DNA of 64,000 nt from Elmis aenea (taxonomy: Eukaryota > Arthropoda > Insecta > Coleoptera > Elmidae), in assembly GCA_947652605.1 (NCBI GenBank), contig OX393576.1:18998575-19062574 (forward strand), read 5' to 3'. Below the pieces are notes generated by a model, which was not told where the DNA came from, searched no databases, and was given only the letters and a program-made list of their open reading frames with translations. The first letter of the stretch is position 1; the number at the start of each line of letters is the position of its first letter. Below are positions 10,724 to 21,670 of this stretch, piece by piece. A program made the translations under genes and the position numbers.

Positions 10724-11385
10724 TACAGGGTGTTCACAAAAAAATGCCAAACTTTCCAAACTTCAAAGTGACATAACTCATTTTTTTCAAATGTAAAAAC
10801 CCTTGTTTTATTATGCTATTCGATAACATTTTGTCCCCCCTTCAATTGTTATATAGGATGTCCTATGTCTAAACTCCGTAGTTGTTGAGATATTCAATAC
10901 TTTTCAAAAAAGTTGCCATTTAATTGCATTTTTATGAACCGAAGTAGGCCGCGCTTATGCAAAACAAGTGCCAAAATGTAAGCAAGTGTCAACTTAACAT
11001 TTGAATAAGTTTAGAATTTAAGCGGATATTAATTACGTAATAAAATTAATTGTTTTTATTCAAAAACCATGAAAAGTAACATATTGAAAATACATAAAAG
11101 ATAAACGACTACAATAAATGTTCAAAATGTCTTCCAGTTTTAGTAGAAGTGGACCCACCAGGTGGCCTGCCAGATCACCTGATTTGACTAAACTTGACTT
11201 TTTTTTATGGGGATACTTGAAAGGAATTGTGTATAACGAACCACCGAAAACAGCAATAAATATGCAGCAACGAATTGTTGACGTTTTTCACCTGAAATAT
11301 TAAGAAGAGTGCAAAGATCTTTTCAGCAGAGGATAGATTTGTGCCTGGATGAATATGGATAATTCTGTGGATTATAACTAAGTAA
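10724..11385 (+). mobile_element. Tc1/mariner-like (DDE_3) element remnant
   Basis: It opens with tacagggtgttcac at 10724, the type of end used by IS630/Tc1/mariner elements. A transposase C-terminus follows 400 bp later. No right terminus was found, so the 3' limit given is that of the coding relic. Confidence 0.55.
11142..11360 (+). pseudogene. Tc1/mariner-like transposase C-terminus (DDE_3)
   Basis: The frame reads RWPARSPDLTKLDFFLWGYL then KGIVYNEPPKT, the region round the last catalytic acidic residue of DDE_3 transposases of the WPARSPDLTPLDFFLWG type common in insects. A one-base shift near 11287 moves the frame. It continues as SPEILRRVQRSFQQRIDLCL and DEYG, the usual C-terminal helix. 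The N-terminal HTH and the first two catalytic residues are absent. The relic is dead. Confidence 0.75.
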
Positions 11386-11815
11386 AATCTGCACTTTTTA
11401 CGTCATTTTCTTCATACATTATCCTACTTTTTTTGTGTCTGCGATACACTAGTTCTTCGAAGCATATTTATTAATTATAATTTGTTTAGAGAAGAAATAG
11501 TAAAAAAAATATGCAAACCCAAACATCTTTGAAAAGAGAACAATAATAATAAGCTTTTTCTATGTCAAAGCAAACTATGGTTTCCATTTAAAAAAATAAC
11601 TGTTACTTATTTTAGAATCTGTTTAATAAATAAACAAATGCATGTCACTAATTCATTGTTTAAAAAAATATCTACAATTTTTACTTGAAAAAGCTTTGTT
11701 ATTTGCAAAGGTAACGGGAGATACTTAAGATTAAAAAAAAATTGCAATTTTTGTCCGTTACAAAAAGTGAAAGTATTGTTGAGAAGTATTTTAAGCTAAG
11801 ACCGTTTTGTCTAAC
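11386..11815. other. AT-rich non-coding stretch
   Basis: No feature was recognised. Confidence 0.45.
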
Positions 11816-12265
11816 TTAACTGTCTTTGTATCTCTTAAGCCTAGTTCTTATTAGTCAAGTAAAGCGATTTGAATTCAAGTAATTTGAAAGTATTGGACCT
11901 ATGTAAATCTGATATTTAGTTGACTTGCAGCTGACTTTCAATTTAAAAAAAAGTAAAGAACCGTTCAACGTTTCACAGACAACTTAATTAATGCGATTGT
12001 TTTTTAATACAATTTTGACACAACTGAGTAACCTTAGTGAAAACTAAATCGAAAATTCAATAACGAGTAAGTACCCAGAACGTTAAAAAAATTGTAAACT
12101 CATCGAAATATACATATAAAATTTATGATGCTCTGTATAAAAAATAGAAGATGACTAATATCTACTGGCTTCAATAAAGTTGTCTAAATATTAACATAAA
12201 CTTGAAGTGAATCTACTTAAATTTAAGTCATTTGATTTCAAATAACGGCTTATGAGAATAAAGCT
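11816..12265. repeat. Possible MITE with loose terminal inverted repeats
   Basis: The left part (gcctagttcttattagtcaa, gatttgaattcaagt) loosely pairs with the right part (cttaaatttaagtc, atttgatttcaaataac, ggcttatgagaa). The match is imperfect and no target duplication is clear. Confidence 0.3.
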
Positions 12266-14010
12266 TTACCGTTACGATGTTTGCAGTGGTGCCCCATCTA
12301 ATTGGCGTACCCTGTATGAAAAATATAATACAATGTTGAAAAACAAGTGGCACTATGAAAATTCACGAAGGCTAAAAAATTTAATTTTATTAGTTCTTAC
12401 CCTTTGTGTTTGATAACTAAATAAAGCCGTCTATGTTTGTCATCAATCGATAGTTGGGATCAAGGGAAGTTCTCAGAAAGTCGCCTGTATAACTTTCCAC
12501 CCAACGCTTCCACAAACCTTACCCCAATGCATGTCCGCCTAAAACACAGTGAAAATCGGTCTACGTTCCACGTTCGCTGAAAGAAAGGTCAAAGCAGGAC
12601 CACTATACACAAGCAAAAAGGAAAAATTTTCCTTGAGTTACGCAATCATTACGTTGCGACTATTTTATTTGTTTTAAGTTGTGATCGTCTGTCTGACCAT
12701 GCCTTCTGTGAGCTTTTGCATGCACTCAATTGCTCATATTTTAAATAAACATTTTAGTTGACTGGGAGTCTGCGTATCTTCTACACCTTTGCTTTACTAT
12801 TATCTTATTGTAAAACATGAACTACCCCTTAACCATTATCCTAAGGTATTTACTATTTACAGTTTGGTCATTTTCTTATCAAAAGAATATGGAGGAAATA
12901 CATTTAAAAGTGAAAATCATCTCGATTGCAGAACTATGCGTTTAAATTTTTTTGAGAAACATCGAATATCCTGACCAAAATTAATTGTAATTGAAGAAAA
13001 ATAAAAGAATTTAACATTTTATAAGGTAATTACAATAATGAACGCAACAAGTTTTCTAAGTTACATAAAAAAAGCTACATTTTACAGCCTCAATTACAAA
13101 ATCGTGTGTAAATAAACTCTAAACATAAAAATTACATTACATTAAAAATATCTAAAAATTTCTATAAAGCTTGAAAAGTAATTTAATGTATTCTTTTAAC
13201 TAATTGAAAACATGTGTTGTTTAGTAATTATAAAGTCGTTCTTCGTCGATCCAAAAGCAAGCAAAACTTCCTCAGGTTAGTTTTTCATTTTAAACCCCTC
13301 TCAGGCTACTGAATCAAGTACGTATTATATTCGTACTTATAAATTTAAAAGTTTGTATGCATAAATTTTGATAATACGAATTTAATTACTGGATTAGTAC
13401 ATTTGTCGGTGGGCAGTGTGAAGTAAGCTCGATATGGTACATTAATATGCAACATAATTCCCTTAAACCCCGCACAGTCTAACGAGCTGAGATTATGACT
13501 ATAACGAAATTAGGCCAACAGCGGTTACCAGAATACTCCATTAAAGAGTAAGCACCTATCTAAAGTGTAGCTATTATCCGCCATAAAAACTACTAAAATG
13601 CGAAATAGTCAGATTTCCATTAGCACAAGTGCACATATTAAAGGATTAATTATAACGAGCCGGTAAAGTTGAGAGCTGTTTAATGCAGATTATGTGTTTA
13701 TCTTAGTATTAAAATAATTTCCAGTTATTATTTCTATAAATTCAGGTTGAGTAATGTGAAGAAGACGGCTTTGCGAATGACAAATTAAAATTAAGACATT
13801 TTTTAACAGGGAAGGTAATTTGTAAACAGTTATGCCTTTTGTTGATACAGAATACACAACTAGTAACCAGTGTTAAAAGGAACAAATTATTTCTCGTTGT
13901 CTCTTAGTAATACTGTAACAATAACAACATACGATACATATCATAAATAAATCTTTGTTTTTTTAAGTAACCCTAAGGTCGTCATCACTTAGGTATGTCA
14001 TACCGTTGGT
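12266..14010. other. AT-rich, probably single-copy non-coding DNA
   Basis: No transposon ends or coding motifs were found. The part 13400-13680 is less AT-rich and contains ordered short blocks (ccgcacagtctaacgagctg, ccattagcacaagtgcac, aggattaattataacgag) that look like constrained non-coding DNA. This is inference only. The open frame at 12789-12974 is unconvincing. Confidence 0.35.
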
Positions 14011-14013
14011 AAG

Positions 14014-14324
14014 TATAGTATATCTCAAATAAAATTGCTCATATCGGCTTAAGCAGTTAGGACATCCCAGGTACATGCACAATCTTGGATTATAAACCTT
14101 AAATGATTTGTATGGCACAACACCTTAAATCATAATCGTATACCACATCTTAATTGCTTTTCTTTGAGCATAATGACCATAAGCAATTAAGAAGATGTGG
14201 TATACGATTATGATTTAAGGTGCCATACAAATCATTTAAGGTTTATAATCCAAAATTGTGCATGTACCTGGGATGTCCTAACTGCTTAAGCCGGTATGAG
14301 CAATTTTATTTGAGATATACTATA
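14014..14324. repeat. Hairpin MITE, 311 bp, near-perfect arms
   Basis: The left arm (tatagtatatctcaaat, gcttaagcagttaggacatc, ataatcgtataccacatctt) is mirrored by the right arm (aagatgtggtatacgattat, gatgtcctaactgcttaagc, atttgagatatactata). Arms are about 135-150 bp with only a few mismatches, round a loop of about 20 bp. The ends are consistent with TA duplication. High arm identity suggests recent origin. No coding content. Confidence 0.9.
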
Positions 14325-14794
14325 ACAACATAGTCGAGTAGACAGCGAATTTTTAAATTTTCATTTAAAACTGATATTAAATAGTACAGTTGCAAAAAAA
14401 ATCCGCTGAATGACCCTCGGGCAATGGTAATTTCATATATCTTTGCCTTTAAACCCCTCGAAGGTGTTGCTTTAATGTTACCAAGCAACACGTTTTCGTG
14501 ACAACAGTAAAAAATTATTGCTACATTATCAATGCTCCTGAGTTATTAAAAGTGAATTCTTTAAATCTAACATGATATGCTGAAATAAGTTTGCATTGGG
14601 CGTTCTTGTAAGAAGAATGTAAAAAATGTTTGTGTGGTGAAAACCGTAAGGTTCCAAGAAATTTTACTTTGTATGTTTTTCGCATATTTCTTTATAAGAT
14701 GTTTATTGATTTATTCTCTAAGTGTTATTGTCTCAAAAAATGACATCATACATTTGGGACAGGTAGATGTTTTGATATGCTAATTGTAAATAAA

Positions 14795-15154
14795 GGGCCT
14801 CACCATGCGGCCGAAGTAAATGTTTTTTTGGCATAAAAACAAGTGACTGTATTATAACATTCACCGCATTCGCCGGATTTAGCACCGTGTGATTACTTTT
14901 TGCTTCCATGGCTCAAAATATCCATGAAAAGAAAACGTTGACAACATTCCATACATACATATGACCGTCACGAGCATCCTCAAGGGCATTCCACAAAAGG
15001 TTATAGCGCAGTCGTTTGTTGCATTAGTTGGCAGTGCAAATCGTTGTATGGCGGCAGGGTGAACGCATTTTGAATAAAATAATTTAATTACCCAAAAAAA
15101 TGCCTGGGTTTTGTTGTTTTTAAAAAGTTCAGTTATTTTTGCGACAGACCTTGT
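14795..15154 (+). pseudogene. mariner transposase C-terminal half and 3' end
   Basis: The relic starts near GPHHAAEVNVFLA. It continues VTVL-HSPHSPDLAPCDYF, LLPWLKISMKRKR, and in shifted frame SILKGIPQKVIAQSF, GSANRCMAAGG. The SPDLAPCD block carries the third catalytic Asp of D,D34D mariners. Stops and at least two shifts are present. The non-coding 3' end (tttgttgtttttaaaaagtt .. gacagaccttgta) matches the end of the mariner relic at 32718-33205, so both belong to one family. The N-terminal half is missing. Confidence 0.8.
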
Positions 15155-15438
15155 ACTTTTTAACACGAAATAAAAAACGCTTAACACAAAAACATTTTGC
15201 ATCTCAGAAGCACAAGAAGTGAAGTAAGTTTATCTTCGTTAAAAGCGGAATGGCAAGAAAACCAGGGAGTAAACTGAGCTCTGTTTTGCTTAAAGTCAAA
15301 ATAAAGTTACTTAAAGCAGTAGATGTAGGGCATTTTGCGAAAACGGACAAATTAACTCTATTATTACATCAAAAACATTGGTAAGTTTTTTGTATATATA
15401 TTTTAACACGACATTCCTTTAACATGAAATAGTTATTT

Positions 15439-15553
15439 ATGCATCAAGGCCAAAAAGTGTAACTTTTTCGGCCGCGTCTGGTTTGCTGGCCGAGACGTTG
15501 TCGAGGCCAGCAAACAGACAAGGCCGAAAAAGTACGTTTTGGCCGAGGTGCAT
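15439..15553. repeat. CpG-rich palindrome, 115 bp
   Basis: ggccaaaaagtgtaacttt at 15448 is mirrored by aagtacgttttggcc near 15543. tttgctggcc is mirrored by ggccagcaaa around a centre at about 15495. The ends are atgcat/gtgcat. It contrasts sharply with the AT-rich flanks. Confidence 0.8.
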
Positions 15554-15557
15554 ATTA

Positions 15558-15849
15558 CATTTTTTGTGCGATCGAATTAAAAACAATTTAAATTTTTAGT
15601 AATTTTCAAAATTATAGGTTAGAAACTACGTGACATTCTGTCACTGACAGATGACGGCGTATGTACTGCATTACCGGCCCTCTCCTTAGCAACGGCCGTA
15701 AAAGTTACTTTTTCGGCCGTTGCTAAGGGTAACGGCCCGAAAAGTAACTTTTACGGCCGTTGCTAAGGATAGGGCCGGTAATGCAGTACTTTATGGTTGC
15801 TAACGCGTCCGTCAAACAGCTGTTTCTAGTACGATCGCACAAAAAAATG
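15558..15849. repeat. CpG-rich hairpin element with nested palindrome
   Basis: The outer ends cattttttgtgcgatcg and cgatcgcacaaaaaaatg are inverted copies. Inside, 15662-15791 is a near-perfect palindrome built from gcattaccggccct, ttagcaacggccgt and aaaagttactttt, with its centre near 15727. It is likely a small hairpin MITE. Confidence 0.8.
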
Positions 15850-16725
15850 TTTCTGTCTTAATTTGTATTAAACGGTTTTAACTGTATATCATGTTTTTAT
15901 AGGGAAAACATATCCAATTAATCAGGGATAGCAAAATGCCGCCATATAATATTCAACCTGGTCACGAGTCAAATTATCCCTTCTTTTACCTCAGTTGATT
16001 ATTGTAGAGATGTAATGAACTAAAAATAAATATACTGCAACATTTTCTAAACTAATCATGTATTTAGAATATTTAGATACTTAGCCTACTGTTTAATAAT
16101 ACTTTATAATTTTAACTCACGAGGAACAAGTTAGTAAAGAAAGTAAAATTTTAGCGGAAAAATTACCACTTGGTAGGTATAGTTAATTTGAAATTAATTG
16201 AATCTCACCAAAAACACATATTTTTGTTAAACATTTTGTTAATTCCATTGCCAAATAAGATGAGTTTGTTTGCAACACAAATGTGTTCAATAAATGTGGA
16301 CCTGGACGTTTTGAAAAAGCTGAAGCAGATAGGATGTGGATTATCTAGCAATTGGAGGTGACACAAATTAACTGTTGATAATCAAAAAAAAAATTTTGTT
16401 GCTGTATGAGGAATTGGAAAAACCTAAATTGCAAATGCTTTAGACAAACAAGCTTTTGTTTTAATAATAATGATTTTCATTCGGTTGGAAGATCATCAAT
16501 TCTTAAAACAAAAGCCTATGATTATTAGGTAACAAAAAAAGTTTGTATCATTTCTAGAATTTTGCATAATCAAACTGTAGATGCCCATTCTTTATCAATG
16601 AAAAGTGTGAGTATGCCTAATCAAAAGCTTATTTAACAGAAAGTTTACCTGTTTATAACATTTACGGAAATAAATCATTATAAGTTTTGAATAAGTGACC
16701 GTATGATTGTGTCAAAGTCAATTAT
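15850..16725. other. AT-rich non-coding stretch
   Basis: One small imperfect hairpin (aagcttttgttttaataata near 16451, its partner near 16530) is present. Nothing else was recognised. Confidence 0.4.
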
Positions 16726-16734
16726 TCGGGCTTG

Positions 16735-16930
16735 TTTGCTTTATGAATACACATTCGGCACCAGGGCTTCAGAAACCGCTCTTCCTCGTCCCCCCATATT
16801 CCCCAGATGTAGCGTCTTCGGACTCTAATCTTTTCTTGGCAGTCGACAATCATATACGAAAACGGCGATTTCAAATTCGACAAGATATAGAAAGAGAATT
16901 AAAGAACTTTTTTGATAGCAGATAGGACAT
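16735..16930 (+). pseudogene. mariner transposase C-terminal fragment
   Basis: The frame 16707-16925 reads MNTHSAPGLQKPLFL then VPPYSPDVASSDSNLFLAVD and RRFQIRQDIERELKNFFDSR. This matches the mariner block PPYSPDLAPSDYHLF..L...L.G.RF.....I...L..FF with the last catalytic Asp in place (ASSD). Upstream catalytic residues and the N-terminus are lost. It is a different mariner lineage from the 14.8-kb relic (different residues around SPD). Confidence 0.75.
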
Positions 16931-18235
16931 CTTTTATTTAAATTAAAAAAGAAATAGAAAAGTTGTTAAGTTGTTGCAAAATAGTGACAGAAGCTGAAAG
17001 TGACCACTTAAGGCCACTTCGAACGTTCTAAACAACCACTTTGACTTCCAAAAAAAAACTGCATACGGCTTTATTTTGTTTAAGCAACTTATGGTGTTGT
17101 GTTTAGCTTTCTCAAATAAAAATAACAAATACCCCGTGTTATTGCAGAGCTTACAGTAGCTGAAACCCAAGTGGATCAGTGATTCTAGTCATTTCCACTT
17201 ACGGAGCTCTGGAAAAGCTATCCTGGTGTTAGGTACTACGTCGTATATAAAAAAAGTTGGTGCTTAAACATTCGCATCTATACTAAATGAACAAATACTG
17301 TAGGTATATCAAAAAGGTAAGCCAATTTCACAATTTTATTGTTAACAGTGAGTGTGAAATATAAGCAGCGCAGAAAGTTATCTTTATTTAAATAATTTCA
17401 TATTGATATGTCCAATAGCTGCTAGTTTTTTATTCACATAATATATTTTACAACTTCAGATTTATTATATTTTAAAACCAATTTCGGAACGTAAATTATA
17501 GTGCTGTAGAAGTTTTAAGCCAGTAAAACTAACGCCGATAATAAATCAGTGCATATACAAAAACATACATTCTACTTCCAAATTTCCATCATATCATTCC
17601 AATACACTGTGAATCCTAAAAACGAATGGTCAACGTTGCAGAAGAATGTGCTTCCAAATGAGAATTCCGATCCGTTAGTCACGGTTCACTATATTTGACG
17701 ATATGAGACCGGACATTACATGTGAGCGGGATCCTCTCTATTTAGCCATGTGTTTCGTTCAACAGTTAACCTAAACCAAGAAAAGATCACCCCATGTCAG
17801 GCGTTTAAAATGCGGCAACACTAATGAAAACATGGACGAGAGAAGTTTAATGACCGAAACGTGCAGCAATTTAATTCACAATACTAAATGATCGTTTGGA
17901 ATTTTGTAATTACTAAAACCGCAAAAACTAACTACACGAAATGAAATCGTGTGCCGTTTGTATTGATCTGATTATGTGTCTGATGTGGTGGAAACGCAGA
18001 ATTGAGGGTCGCATCAGTAAAAAGCAACCACGTCACCAAAATGTGGCATTTTATTAAATATTCACTACATATTAATATGTCTTTTACGATGGAATCACAT
18101 TTATATAAATAGATAACAAAAACAGATGCTACAAATTTTTTATTTTGTACCGATTTTTATTTTTAGCTAAAAATAAAAACAGACATATACACAGACTGAT
18201 AAATGATTCAACAATAAGGCCCGATTGCACAAAGT
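16931..18235. other. AT-rich non-coding stretch
   Basis: No element ends or coding motifs were recognised. Part of 17600-17900 is less AT-rich but shows no recognised domain on either strand. Confidence 0.4.
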
Positions 18236-18239
18236 ATTA

Positions 18240-18560
18240 AAATCATGGATGGGGAGTCGGAGTCGCGAGTCGAGGAAAAACTATTGACTTCCGATTCATT
18301 TTTGATTTACTTTTTTTCGAGGATGAGAACAGAATCAAAGATTTTAAAAAAAGACAAAATAACGATGTAAACCTTTTTTTTTTAGCACAAACGAAAACGA
18401 TTAAAGTAATACAAACTAGTTTTGTCTGTGAACGTTCAATTTTTATCAGCAAAAAATACTTGACTGGATAAGGTTTATAGACAGCGCAAAAATACAAAAC
18501 GCATGATTCGTGTCATAAACGGTAGGGTTAGTTCTGTAGTCAACCAAATATTACCGTGTT
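18240..18560 (-). repeat. GAGTCG-ended repeat, copy 1
   Basis: From atggatggggagtcggagtc the sequence runs through shared blocks (aacgatgta, actagttttgtctgtgaacg, caagtattttt on the reverse, acagcgcaa) that match the reverse complement of 46190-46765. This copy has only three GAGTC units, where the other carries long GACTCC arrays. It is probably a hAT-type non-autonomous element, because its ends are purine-rich and end-repeated; this is inference. Confidence 0.65.
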
Positions 18561-18651
18561 GACATTTAAATGTTTTTAAAAGCCAATGTAAAATATCCGT
18601 GTTTAAATATACTCTTGATATTCCATAAAAATGGTTGTTATTATCAGTGGC

Positions 18652-19432
18652 GGATCTTGATTTTGTGGAGCACCCCTAATAAGAATGGGATGGATCACTA
18701 AAATAAACAATCCAGATAATCATAACGTTTTTTATTTCTGGAATTAACAGAAACATTAACACAAAAATAAGATAAGGATATAAAAATGTATTCTCAGGTA
18801 CTAGAAGGGAAAAAAATCACATTTCCGTTTAAAAGAAAAAATCACATCTCAGGTACAAAAAATCACATTAAAATTCTGCCTTCATTCTTGCGAACTTATC
18901 AATAATAGATTCATAATCTACCAATTGAACAACATCATTTTCTATAAACATGAGTGACAAATTGCTCAAACGAAATTGACTTAATGAATTAGGTACGCAA
19001 ATAATTCTTAACCCGTTTAGGTACGGAGAATGAACGTTCGCCGCTTGCATTGCAGACAGGCATTGTCAAAAATATCCTCCAAATAGTTTCTACATTAAAA
19101 AATGCAGTACGGAGAGTACATCGGCTTGCAGTGCACTGTAATCAGATGCAAGCAGAGTTGCAAGTTGTGGCGATTTGGAACCAAATTGGCTATGTTTTTC
19201 GTTTAATTTACAATGTTTTTATTAATTGGCATCAATGGCTATTACACAATGCCCACCATAAAAATAGGTTTTAGAAGATATTAAAATTTGCCTACAATAA
19301 TTATTCTTTTGTAATTCTCATATTAACAGACAATAAAAATTTATTTTTGGTTTTTGAGGATAAGGCACCCAACGATTCTGAGGCTCTCGCTTTGCCGAGG
19401 CCCCAGGCACGTGCCTCATGCGCCTGTGCAGT
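18652..19432 (-). mobile_element. hAT element remnant, ZMYM1/Tip100-like
   Basis: The block starts cagtggcggatcttg and ends near gcgcctgtg, loosely matching hAT-type ends. It encloses a hAT dimerisation-domain relic. A clear 8-bp duplication was not found, so the limits are approximate. Confidence 0.5.
18868..19110 (-). pseudogene. hAT transposase dimerisation domain, frameshifted
   Basis: Reading the minus strand, the first part gives MPVCNASGERSFSVPKRVKN, YLRT, the conserved ERSFS..KRIKxYLRs block of hAT C-termini. After a shift it continues LSNLSLMFIENDVV then DYESIIDKFARMKAEF and a stop. This matches the RLxxLxxLxIEND..dxIIxxFA..KaR tail of the ZMYM1/TTF-type hAT group. The rest of the transposase (BED finger, RNase H fold) is absent. 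It is dead. Confidence 0.75.
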
Positions 19433-19445
19433 ATTATTATTATTA

Positions 19446-20099
19446 TTGGCATGGGCGCACTCGAATTGCGGCGATTTTAATGACTTGTACTTAAGTACCA
19501 CTCGAACTACGGCAAGTAATTAAGCATGAGAGTTAAGCCGATACACGAACTGCGGACATTGCTTAATTATACCTTTCCTGGAATTTCATATTCAGGTAAG
19601 CGGTCAGAAATGGTTGGAGTATTCCTAAATATTCACTACTTAAATTAAATGAAATTAAAAAATATAAATAGAATATTTTAATTGTCAATAATATGTACAT
19701 ACATATTAATTAATTAATAGGAGTATAAAATTTCTACAGTCTGAAAATATAAGAACAACATTTAACAAAATCTACTCGATAAATCAAATTGTCTTTGTAT
19801 TGTTCAATTTTTTTTTCCAAATAAATATGGCGATTCCGAATATTTCTTCGTGGAGTTTGATTGACGCAATGAACACTGTTAATCTTAATATATGAATCTG
19901 TCTGAATGTTTATTAAGTATGCATAAAAACGTGAATATTGGGATGTGGATTAATTCTTGGAACATTAAATTAGGATTTACCCATATAATCAAGGGTTAGA
20001 AAATATTTGTACGCAGTTCGAGGGTAGGATTAACGCATGGTCATAAAAGTTGGTAATGATGGGATTAGAATCGCCGCAGTTCCTGTGCACCGATTGGCA
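19446..20099. repeat. MITE, about 650 bp, with inverted ends and GAACTGCGG subrepeats
   Basis: The left end ttggcatgggcgcactcgaa with tgcggcgatt is mirrored by the right end aatcgccgcagtt, cctgtgcaccgattggc. Short subterminal repeats of the form CGAACTRCGG recur at 19502, 19549 and, reversed, near 20012. No open frame was found inside. Confidence 0.65.
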
Positions 20100-20532
20100 T
20101 TTGTTGTCTTTTCCAAGGCTTACTATTTAAAAGTGTTACAATTTTCTCTTAACGTTATCAAAAGTTCTTAATAACTCGAAACTTATTGCATATAAGTAAG
20201 TATAGAAAATGCTAATACAGATTGATGCAGAATGTATTTTTCCATGAGAAAATTTAAAAAAAATGGGCATTGAACTTATATGAAAAAAACGAGTTCTAGT
20301 GGTCTAAAGTTGTATTAAAAGAAAATTAAATTTTGGACATCTTGTAAGTAATTCATCGATTGCAAAAATTCGAGGATGAACTTCAAGGTTTTTTTAATGC
20401 ATAGTCTCAATTTGAGCGTTTTTGCTTCAAAAATGGTGGTGGTGGATAATATTAAGCATCACGAAGAAAATCAAAAAAATTTCAAAAAAGTCCAAAAATC
20501 TAAAAAAACTACTGCATTTAGGTATAGGGAAT

Positions 20533-21332
20533 TAAGGATTGTAATACCGGTTTACCGGTGAATCGCAAAAAATGCTCTTCAAATTTTACCGGTAATTTGC
20601 CAGTTTTTTACCGGTAATTCCGGTAATTTTACAACATCTTTCTAATCATGATAAAAATCTAAATCAAATAATCGAAAAAAAATTGACGTATTTTCAAAGA
20701 GAAAAAATAAGGGGAAAGCATACAAATGGCATATGATTGTTTGATTGTTTACTCAATAATCGACCAACAAGTGTAGTAGAATCCGAAAAAGCTTTTTCCG
20801 CGGCTGGATTATTTTGTACAAAAATTAGGTCGCAATTAGGAGACGATAGTTAAAATAAATTATATTTTCTACGTGATTATTTATTTTATATTTTATGTTT
20901 TATGTTCAGAATAGTTTTATTTTTATGTGTTTTTTGTAATGCTGGATTATATTTTTTGTAACATTTTTATTTTATATATTATAAATTGTCATTTTATATT
21001 GTGTTATATTAATATTACATTAAAATATATTAGATACGTTAATGGCTGTTAACTAATATATTGTATGAAACTAATTGGGATAGTTTAGGCTTCAACTATC
21101 TCAATCAGTTCCATAATAAATAAATGTATATAAATATATTTATTTTTAATATGGTTTTCGGAGTTTATCCGGGTAATATTTAAAATGGCTCGTCGTTTCG
21201 GCAAGCTCTCACTATAGGGGAGACGCGGATAAACTCCGAAAACTATACATTAAAAATGTTAGTAACCGCAAAAAATTGACAGTTTTACCGAATTACCGGT
21301 AATTCAAAAAGTCGGTAAATTTACAATCCCTA
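20533..21332 (+). mobile_element. hAT element, 800 bp, with 8-bp target duplication
   Basis: TAGGGAAT occurs at 20525-20532 and 21333-21340, directly flanking the ends taaggattgtaa and ttacaatcccta (11 of 12 bases inverted). Subterminal TACCGG motifs repeat at both sides. The paralogous repeat at 53.9 kb shows the empty site (ggtatagggtatgctat). It keeps only the transposase C-terminus, so it is non-autonomous. A small palindrome sits inside at 21146-21245. Confidence 0.92.
20746..20853 (+). pseudogene. hAT transposase dimerisation domain tail
   Basis: The frame ends at the stop at 20851 and reads LLNNRPTSVVESEKAFSAAG then LFCTKIRSQLGDDS. This is the classic hAT C-terminal dimerisation motif (PxSS..SERxFSxAG..xxxxRxxL). 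Everything upstream has been deleted. It shows that this element and the related ones at 53.2 and 2.9 kb derive from an autonomous hAT. Confidence 0.85.
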
Positions 21333-21589
21333 TAGGGAATGCTATGAAAAGTCCCTCTAAAATAACATGTTTAATCTAAAAATGCACCATTGTATTTGAA
21401 ATAAGAAAGTAGATGTCAACTTCCGGTATTTCCGGAAGTGTCGCTATCTAGAAAATATTTTCAATAGACAGATCATATGTCATTATGGTCATAACCAAAA
21501 TTTCAGATCCATACCCTTTTTCATTCTTCATATATTTTTAAGTCCCGGTCTCAATCAATCACCCTGTATACAAATTACGTTTTTTTTTA

Positions 21590-21670
21590 ATGAAAGGATT
21601 CGGGAGTCGGTTTAAAAAAATACTGACTCAGGAGCCAGTTATTTTTCTGCCGACACCCCCGTCCCTGGTT
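21590..21670. repeat. Small GAGTCGG / CCGACACCC fragment
   Basis: gattcgggagtcggttt and tgccgacacccccgtccctg face each other about 50 bp apart, resembling ends of the GAGTCG family. It may be a very short derivative. Confidence 0.35.

Larger units (their letters stand above)
20101..21570. repeat. TACAGGGTGATT repeat, split by a hAT insertion
   Basis: The outer parts 20101-20532 and 21333-21570 read continuously against 53523-54167 (gtcttttccaaggcttacta, agtccaaaaatctaaaaaa, cttccggtatttccggaag, accctgtata). The hAT element at 20533-21332 interrupts it. A third copy, reversed, starts at 63829. Confidence 0.8.
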
